Assembly (NCBI GenBank): GCA_000433735.1
Contig: HF998353.1
Coordinates: 45,066 to 56,177 of the forward strand
DNA: 11,112 nt
Origin: Clostridium sp. CAG:167
GTDB lineage: Bacteria; Bacillota; Clostridia; Lachnospirales; Lachnospiraceae
Reading direction: 5' to 3'
The translations under genes were made by a program, and so were the position numbers. Below are positions 6,201-11,112 of the stretch, piece after piece. Within the stretch, counting starts at the first letter, position 1, and every line of letters begins with the position of its first letter. The notes beneath the pieces are model-generated. The model was not told where the DNA came from and ran no database searches. It worked only from the letters and a program-made list of their open reading frames with translations.

Positions 6201-8699
6201 TTATCTTGAAACATGTTCAATGGTGTTGTCTTTTTTCACAAATGTAACATTTCTGTAACACTCTGTTATTTTCATAAGATCTGAATTCATGTATACATAA
6301 GTTCCCGGATGAACCATTTCTCTGACCACAATCTTAGCCTCTCTTTGTTTGGTCATGTAATGCATCATTTTTTCACGCTCGGCCTTTAATTCCTTGCGTT
6401 TGTTTTTCTGTGTATAAATAGCCTTGGTTAGGCGTTCACATACGGAAGTTGTTTTTTCATCCCGCTCCGGCAGAGCCATAAATTTATTGAGAGACCGCTC
6501 ACAAACTGTCAGTTCTGTCTCAACTTTCTCAATCTGCTTTACCAGTTCCTGATACCGCTGAAGATCTTCTCTGTCAATTCCCACTTCCACTACCGTTTTG
6601 ATCTCAGCCACATTTCCCAGAGCAAAACATTCAATTCCTAACTTAGCCTGGGTATATCCACCGAGGATCACACCTTTCTTTCCGGCAACTTCCAGTTTGC
6701 CGCCAGCCCGTATATCACAACTTAACAGATAACTTGCCTCTACATTTTCTCCTGCCACGATCTTGGCAGATTCAAAGAAGCGGCCAACCACAGAACCTGA
6801 CGCACAGATTTCTGCCGTTCCCTGTCCCTGGCATCCCTTTCGGATGATGATATCTTTTCCGGCATAGATCTTACATCCTTCGCAGCCGCCATCAATGGCC
6901 ACACTGCCTGTAGCGGTAACACTAAATCCGGCTGTCACATTTCCCATAATGTTTAAATCACCGTTAAAATTAATGTTTCCGGTAGAATTGTCCACATCTC
7001 CATTTACCACATAGAGATTTTTGATATTCAGTTCATGACTGGATTCGTCCAGTTCTATAATACCATCCCGCATGGCATAATATTTCTTTTTATCCTCTGA
7101 TACAATAAATCCCGTTCCGTGAAGAGGCGGCTGATCATTTCCCCTGACTGGATTGATGAGATTTCCTTTCACATCAAAACCGAAAAAGCCCTGACTGGCC
7201 GGGCGATACTCTGCGATCAGCTTATTTTTCTCTACCGATTCAAACAGCTGCATATTCTTGTAGTCTACAGAGCCGTCTTCCCGAACTTTCGGTTTGCTAT
7301 GGACTTCTTTTTGGAAATAATAATCATAATGACCATCTTCCCCGTTCACCGCCTGCTTTCCTTCTGCCACCACCACCGGCTTGTCAAACACATGATTTGC
7401 CAGCATATTGTGAATCACTTTTCTGTTTACGCCCTGCCGTATATCATGGTGTTTCAAAATACGCATCATATCCGGCACCGTAAAACGCTCCAGTGTCTCT
7501 TTCAAAGTGTCTTTTACAGAAGAAAAATCTACCGTCACACTCATCTGGTCCTCTGCCACCGACACACAGGAATCCAACAAAAAATCATCAGAAACCTGTT
7601 CTTCCTGTTGTTCCTCTTCTTCCGGAAGTTCCAGAGCCGTTTCCCGTAAAAGTCGCTGAAATTCATCTGTCATGACAGCACCTTTTTCCAGTATCTGCTG
7701 GCGCATTTCTTTCATCTGTTCCGGCTCATAGTAGATTTTTGCATACAAGCTCACATCAATCCCGGCGATCAATCCCTTCTGGATCTCCTGCATCTGTCTG
7801 GGCGTAAAATCAGGGTTTAAGTAGGCACTTATATCCAGATGATTTTCAAGACCGTGTCTCAGCTCACGCATCTGCATCCAGTTATAATCCCGTCTGGCGT
7901 ATTTTGTAACCTCTACACCGGATACAAGTCCCTTGATGATCTGCTCCAGCTGGGCTCCATGAAATTCCCGGTACAAAAACGGTGCCAGATTCACTCCCAG
8001 TTCAAAAGCAACATTCATCTGGTGAAGCTGGCCTCCATTGTATCCTTTCTCCAGATATTCTGAAAGGTCATGTCCCAGAGACTTTCCCTTGGCTACTTCC
8101 AGCAATGCCTTGCCGGAGTATCCCTTGTCTGCATAAGGAACCAGATCGATCTTGTCCTCCAATCCTTTGCGGATGGCTCTCATGATAGAATATGGGTACT
8201 TTTTATCTGCAAATTTTGACACATCTACCTTTTCTTCCAGTCCGCGGCGGATTTCCCTCATCTGTACCCAGTCATAGTCCAGTGAATTGTATCTTGTAAC
8301 ATCCAGTTTTCGTTCCAGTCCCTTACGGATTTCCTTCATCTGGGCCGGGAGAAAATGCACATCCTTATACAATGACACATCCAGTTTTTCTTTCATACCG
8401 AGAATGATTTCCTGACACTGTAACAGACTATACCCCTCGTCCTTTAGTTTCTCCAGATCTACACCATTTTCCATGGCTTCTCTGATCGTCTCCATCTGAA
8501 TCCAGTTCATATCCGGATCCAAATATTTTTCTACATCCACTCCCTTTTCAAGGCCTATGCGGATCTGCTCTAACTGTAATACATCAAAAGAAAGACGGCG
8601 ATATCTTTCAATATCGCCGCCTGCTTTTTGACATAGTACTAGCTCGTTTTCATAATTTTTCCTGCTAATTTCGGAATCAATTCGATTTAAATCCTTCAT
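6201..8699 (-). CDS. FapA/DUF342-family protein with twelve N-terminal 26-residue repeats
   Basis: 832 residues, soluble, no signal peptide or membrane segment. Order: short leader (1-22), twelve uninterrupted 26-residue repeats (23-334), an acidic linker (around 355-375, LPEEEEQQEEQ), the DUF342/FapA N-terminal part (about 378-557, including VVVAEGKQAVNGEDGHYDYYF and DGSVDYKNM), a Gly-rich right-handed beta-helix (558-708, NSTGNINFNGDLNIMGNVTAGF and repeated 'A-G-x-I/V' turns) and a coiled coil (709 to about 790) with a small C-terminal cap. FapA-family proteins take part in flagellar assembly and polar localisation in Vibrio, but the family is common in non-flagellated Firmicutes, where its role is unknown. 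No flagellar genes are seen here. ATG 8699 follows a GGGGG ribosome binding site. It lies between a foldase lipoprotein and an HD-GYP protein. Confidence 0.92.
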   Translation of the reverse strand: MKDLNRIDSEISRKNYENELVLCQKAGGDIERYRRLSFDVLQLEQIRIGLEKGVDVEKYLDPDMNWIQMETIREAMENGVDLEKLKDEGYSLLQCQEIILGMKEKLDVSLYKDVHFLPAQMKEIRKGLERKLDVTRYNSLDYDWVQMREIRRGLEEKVDVSKFADKKYPYSIMRAIRKGLEDKIDLVPYADKGYSGKALLEVAKGKSLGHDLSEYLEKGYNGGQLHQMNVAFELGVNLAPFLYREFHGAQLEQIIKGLVSGVEVTKYARRDYNWMQMRELRHGLENHLDISAYLNPDFTPRQMQEIQKGLIAGIDVSLYAKIYYEPEQMKEMRQQILEKGAVMTDEFQRLLRETALELPEEEEQQEEQVSDDFLLDSCVSVAEDQMSVTVDFSSVKDTLKETLERFTVPDMMRILKHHDIRQGVNRKVIHNMLANHVFDKPVVVAEGKQAVNGEDGHYDYYFQKEVHSKPKVREDGSVDYKNMQLFESVEKNKLIAEYRPASQGFFGFDVKGNLINPVRGNDQPPLHGTGFIVSEDKKKYYAMRDGIIELDESSHELNIKNLYVVNGDVDNSTGNINFNGDLNIMGNVTAGFSVTATGSVAIDGGCEGCKIYAGKDIIIRKGCQGQGTAEICASGSVVGRFFESAKIVAGENVEASYLLSCDIRAGGKLEVAGKKGVILGGYTQAKLGIECFALGNVAEIKTVVEVGIDREDLQRYQELVKQIEKVETELTVCERSLNKFMALPERDEKTTSVCERLTKAIYTQKNKRKELKAEREKMMHYMTKQREAKIVVREMVHPGTYVYMNSDLMKITECYRNVTFVKKDNTIEHVSR
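7698..8633 (-). repeat. Array of twelve 26-residue protein repeats (78 bp each)
   Basis: Residues 23-334 of the FapA-like protein divide into twelve units of exactly 26 residues with no insertion or deletion. The approximate consensus is GLE-x-G-V/L-D-V-x-x-Y-x4-Y/F-x3-Q-M-x-E-I-R-x. Units such as GLERKLDVTRY and GLENHLDISAY are close copies. The units at residues 179-256 are the most divergent and have lost the QM-EIR core. The pattern suggests a helical solenoid, probably a protein-binding surface. DNA-level identity is low, so the array is old rather than recently expanded. Confidence 0.9.
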
Positions 8700-8730
8700 A
8701 AATCATCCCCCTATGTCTTCGTTTCTTATC

Positions 8731-9867
8731 TTATTTTTTTATGTTTGCATTATCTTTCAAAAATTCCATAACTTTTGTAATAAGATAATAAGTTTTGTTC
8801 ATCTGATCGTATGTCATAGCTGCATCCGAACCGAAGTTTGTCTCATACTGCTTTTTGCCTGTCTCGTAATCTGTGTTAGACTGCTCTTTCACAAATGCCT
8901 TAACCGCATCATCTGTCACTTTAATGCCTTCCTTGGCAGCAATCGCCTCACATACAAGCTGCTGTTTTGCATAACTCTCTGCTGCTAACGCAAGCTGCTG
9001 CTCATACTGGTCTTTCGTCATCCCCTGACTTGCAAGAATTGTCTCAAAATCAGCAGATTCGCCGTAATAACTCTTGATCTGCGCTTTTGTCAGCTGATCA
9101 TAATACTTTCTGTAAGCCTCTTTCAAAGTATCCGGAAGTTTCTTTACCGTAGCACTCTGCATAACAGTGCCAAGAGCGGTAGAACCAGCATTAGAAATCT
9201 TATCTTTCTTTAACTTTTCAAGAGTTTTTTCCTTATATTCGCTTACAGTTTTGTATCCATCATCTGAATATTTTTTAACAAAAGCATCATTGAACTTTCT
9301 CTTGGATGTCTTAACAATGTAGTTGATCTTAACAGTAAATACAACATCTTTACCGGAAAGTTTTGCGTTCGGAGTGTAGTTGTCAGGGAACTTTAATTTC
9401 AGATCTTTGGTCTGGCCGACTTTCATGCCGATCATCCCCTCATCAAACCCATCGATGAAACCGGAATTTCCGGCTACTACTTCATATCCCTGGGCTGAAC
9501 CACCATCAAATTCCTTGCCATCAACTTTACCTGTAAAGTCAATGTTGATAGAAGTTCCGGATGCTACTGTACCACTCTTGATCTTTGTCTCTTTTACATG
9601 GTTGCTGAGAAATGTATCAATCTCAGACTGAAGCTCAGAGTCAGATACTGTACAGTCTACATCCACACCTTTGTATGTGCCAAGTGTAATACAATCATCT
9701 ACATTATAATCCTCAATGACAACCGGACCCGATGCGTTCTGGGTAACTGCTGTACCGGATGCAGAATCATTTCCTGTAATCTTCGCCTTAAATTCACTCC
9801 ATGAACAACCGGTCAAAACAGCTGTCATGATAAACAATAATGCAACTATTGTGTATTGCTTCTTCAC
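8731..9867 (-). CDS. Lipoprotein foldase, FKBP/trigger-factor-like peptidyl-prolyl isomerase
   Basis: 378 residues. An N-terminal lipoprotein signal ends at the lipobox LTGC with Cys21 as the acylation site, so the protein should sit on the outer face of the cytoplasmic membrane. A Ser/Thr/Ala-rich tether (about 30-50) is followed by an FKBP-type isomerase domain (about 100-185; INIDFTGKVDGKEFDGGSAQ, GFIDGFDEGMIGMKVGQTKDL) and a long helical, Lys-rich domain (190-378) like the trigger-factor/SurA C-terminal chaperone region. Expected role: folding of secreted and wall proteins. It starts at GTG 9867 with AAGGAGG nine bases upstream. It follows trpA by 83 bases, has its own extended -10 promoter overlapped by dyad symmetry, and precedes the FapA-like gene by 31 bases with no terminator. 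Confidence 0.93.
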   Translation of the reverse strand: MKKQYTIVALLFIMTAVLTGCSWSEFKAKITGNDSASGTAVTQNASGPVVIEDYNVDDCITLGTYKGVDVDCTVSDSELQSEIDTFLSNHVKETKIKSGTVASGTSINIDFTGKVDGKEFDGGSAQGYEVVAGNSGFIDGFDEGMIGMKVGQTKDLKLKFPDNYTPNAKLSGKDVVFTVKINYIVKTSKRKFNDAFVKKYSDDGYKTVSEYKEKTLEKLKKDKISNAGSTALGTVMQSATVKKLPDTLKEAYRKYYDQLTKAQIKSYYGESADFETILASQGMTKDQYEQQLALAAESYAKQQLVCEAIAAKEGIKVTDDAVKAFVKEQSNTDYETGKKQYETNFGSDAAMTYDQMNKTYYLITKVMEFLKDNANIKK

Positions 9868-9883
9868 TTTATATTTCCTCCTT

Positions 9884-9917
9884 GTGCTATATGCATAATC
9901 TTTCTTGATTATAGCAC
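9884..9917. promoter_or_regulatory. Nested dyad symmetry over the foldase promoter (possible operator)
   Basis: A perfect 8-bp inverted repeat, GTGCTATA (9884-9891) and TATAGCAC (9910-9917). It encloses a second perfect one, ATAATC (9895-9900), TTTCTT, GATTAT (9907-9912). The two arms at 9907-9917 contain the -10 box of the foldase promoter and the other arms cover the first transcribed bases, as expected for a repressor site. No known regulator motif is recognised. Confidence 0.5.
9908..9916 (-). promoter_or_regulatory. Extended -10 promoter of the foldase gene
   Basis: TGC-TATAAT on the minus strand (TGC 9916-9914, TATAAT 9913-9908), a perfect extended -10. The position 17 bases upstream holds only TTTCTT, a poor -35. 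Transcription would start near 9901, giving a leader of about 34 bases that contains AAGGAGG. It may drive the whole foldase, FapA-like, HD-GYP and spoIVA run. Confidence 0.7.
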
Positions 9918-9920
9918 GAC

Positions 9921-9949
9921 TGCGAAAAAAAAGAAAGAAAAAATTCGCA
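9921..9949. other. Homopurine/homopyrimidine tract flanked by 6-bp inverted repeat after trpA
   Basis: TGCGAA (9921-9926) and TTCGCA (9944-9949) flank an A/G-only tract on the plus strand (9924-9943), which is T/C-only on the trpA coding strand. It starts two bases after the trpA stop. It is not a classical intrinsic terminator, because the U-rich part would be in the loop and no U run follows the stem. It may still weaken transcription leaving the trp operon. It also occupies the -35 region of the foldase promoter. Confidence 0.5.
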
Positions 9950-9950
9950 T

Positions 9951-10727
9951 CTAAGCCTCTTCTACGGCAGATTTCATACTTTGGACATACTTTTTCACAT
10001 GGGATGGTGCTTTTTTACCATGTTCCGCCACAATTTTTACGATGGCACTGCCTACGATGGCTCCGTCGGAAACAGCCGCCATTTTTTTTGCCTGCTCCGG
10101 TGTGGAGATTCCAAATCCTATGGCACATGGAATTTCTTTGACGGATTTTACATCCCGGATCAAAGAGGCAATGTCTGTACTGATTTCGGAACGCATACCC
10201 GTTACTCCCAGAGAACTTACGCAGTACACAAATCCCTCTGCCTCTGCTGCGATCATTTTTACTCTCTCTGAACTGGTTGGCGCGATCATAGAGACCACCT
10301 CAAGATCTTGCTCATGAAAGATCTCAAGAATCTCATGTTTTTCTTCAAAGGGCACATCCGGCACGATGACGCCGGCTGCTCCGCATTCTTTGGCTCGTCT
10401 GGCAAACTTTTCCGTTCCATATACATAGATTGGATTTATGTAAGTCATGAAAACAACCGGAACATGAAGTTTATCTTTAATAGAACGTACCATATCAAAA
10501 ATATGGTCCGTTGTAGTGCCTGCCTCCAAGGCCCGCAGGTCCGCTTCCTGGATCACCGGTCCCTCTGCCACAGGATCTGAAAACGGGATACCAATCTCGA
10601 TCAGATCCGCTCCTCCTTCCTGCATGGCGAATAAAATCTCTTTGGTCGTGTCCAGATCCGGATCACCGGCTGTTACAAATGGAATAAACGCTTTTTTATT
10701 GTTAAATGCATCACTAATCTTATTCAT
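9951..10727 (-). CDS. trpA: Tryptophan synthase alpha subunit
   Basis: 258 residues, the usual TrpA length. It cleaves indole-3-glycerol phosphate to indole and glyceraldehyde 3-phosphate and passes indole to TrpB through the complex's tunnel; cytoplasmic. Visible: FVTAGDPD, the active-site segment IEIGIPFSDPVAEGPVIQ with Glu44 equivalent to E. coli Glu49, loop 6-like APTSSERVK, CVSSLGVTGMRSE, and the phosphate-binding GFGIST and DGAIVGSAIV. The residue matching E. coli Asp60 is Glu55 here, a conservative change I recall as common in Firmicutes. The start is ATG 10727 (MNKISDAF), with GGGGG ten bases upstream; an in-frame TTG at 10754 would add nine atypical residues. The ATG overlaps the trpB stop by eight bases, so the genes are translationally coupled. 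It is the last trp gene here. Confidence 0.97.
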   Translation of the reverse strand: MNKISDAFNNKKAFIPFVTAGDPDLDTTKEILFAMQEGGADLIEIGIPFSDPVAEGPVIQEADLRALEAGTTTDHIFDMVRSIKDKLHVPVVFMTYINPIYVYGTEKFARRAKECGAAGVIVPDVPFEEKHEILEIFHEQDLEVVSMIAPTSSERVKMIAAEAEGFVYCVSSLGVTGMRSEISTDIASLIRDVKSVKEIPCAIGFGISTPEQAKKMAAVSDGAIVGSAIVKIVAEHGKKAPSHVKKYVQSMKSAVEEA

Positions 10728-11112
10728 GAATATCAATCCCCCTGTATCTTGCAATGGCTGCTACATCTTTGTCTCCACGGCCGGAAACATTCACTACGAT
10801 AATTTTATCTTTTTCCATGGTTGGTGCCAGTTTTTTCGCATAAGCCAGCGCATGAGAACTTTCAATGGCCGGGATGATTCCCTCGATCCTTGAGAGATAC
10901 TCAAAAGCATCCACGGCCTCATCATCTGTAACAGACACATAGTTTGCTCTCTTTGTATCATACAGATTGGCATGCTCCGGTCCGATTCCCGGATAATCCA
11001 GACCAGCGGAAATAGAATATACCGGTGCAATCTGTCCGTATTCATCCTGACAGAAATAAGATTTCATGCCATGGAACACTCCCAGTGTTCCGGTAGCAAT
11101 AGTAGCTGCTGT
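10720..11112 (-). CDS. trpB: Tryptophan synthase beta subunit, C-terminal 130 residues (partial)
   Basis: The window edge cuts the 5' part; about 130 of an expected 390-400 residues remain. TrpB is the pyridoxal-phosphate enzyme that condenses indole with serine to give tryptophan. Visible family landmarks: TLGVFHGMKSYFCQDEYGQI, SISAGLDYPGIGPEHA, VTDDEAVDAFEYLSRIEGIIPAIESSHALA, and the C-terminal NVSGRGDKD, whose Ser-Gly-Arg-Gly-Asp loop contacts the cofactor. The reading frame is open from base 11112 to TAA at 10722-10720. The GTG at 11079-11077 is an internal valine (GVFHGM), not a start. Overlap with trpA indicates the normal trpB-trpA operon end. Confidence 0.97.
   Translation of the reverse strand, partial: TAATIATGTLGVFHGMKSYFCQDEYGQIAPVYSISAGLDYPGIGPEHANLYDTKRANYVSVTDDEAVDAFEYLSRIEGIIPAIESSHALAYAKKLAPTMEKDKIIVVNVSGRGDKDVAAIARYRGIDIHE

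Noticed and set aside
7119..7649. 176-residue open frame on the plus strand.
   Set aside because: It lies wholly antisense to the FapA-like gene, has no ribosome binding site of note and a low-complexity His/Phe-rich translation; a shadow frame.
6201..8699. Assigning the FapA-like protein to flagellar assembly.
   Set aside because: No flagellar or chemotaxis genes are nearby, and DUF342/FapA proteins occur widely in non-flagellated Firmicutes.
10728..10754. TTG at 10754 as an earlier trpA start.
   Set aside because: It would add nine residues unlike TrpA N-termini and extend deep into trpB; ATG 10727 gives the standard MNKISDAF start and the usual short overlap.

Overview
The window looks like a chromosomal segment of a spore-forming, anaerobic Clostridia, most likely Lachnospiraceae. 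This is inferred from moderate-to-low G+C, strong purine-rich ribosome binding sites, a spoIVA spore-coat gene, a BofC-like sporulation protein, an NlpC/P60 wall hydrolase with SH3 domains and the style of the flavoproteins. All ten genes are on the minus strand, so transcription runs from position 11112 towards 1. There is no tRNA, rRNA, insertion sequence or CRISPR array, and no gene-free stretch above about 150 bases.

In order of transcription: (i) 11112-9951, the end of a tryptophan operon, with a partial trpB whose stop overlaps the trpA start. (ii) 9917-3989, a promoter overlapped by nested dyads, then a lipoprotein foldase (trigger-factor/FKBP type), an 832-residue FapA/DUF342-type protein that begins with twelve consecutive 26-residue repeats, a stand-alone HD-GYP domain protein and spoIVA. 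The gaps are 31, 18 and 44 bases with no visible terminator, so these four genes are probably co-transcribed. (iii) 3941-2611, a consensus sigma-A promoter (TTGACA, 17 bases, TATAAT) with a WalR-type box just downstream of the expected start, a secreted SH3-SH3-NlpC/P60 peptidoglycan hydrolase and a hairpin terminator. (iv) 2605-1, a BofC-like membrane-anchored protein behind a possible forespore (sigma-G-like) promoter, then two FAD enzymes: a complete HI0933/BaiN-family protein and a COG2509-family protein cut by the window edge. The second starts on the base after the first one's stop codon.

The most striking observation is in spoIVA. A 20-bp imperfect tandem duplication (4414-4453) shifts the frame, so the encoded protein ends after about 364 residues and loses its conserved C-terminal domain. 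Removing one copy restores a 490-residue protein, the normal SpoIVA length. It is either a real sporulation-disabling mutation or a sequence error; the two copies differ at one base, and a perfect hairpin lies beside them. Other points worth following are the 26-residue repeat array fused to a FapA domain, its linkage to HD-GYP and spoIVA, the WalR-type box at the hydrolase and the sigma-G-like promoter at the BofC-like gene. No wholly new system is evident.
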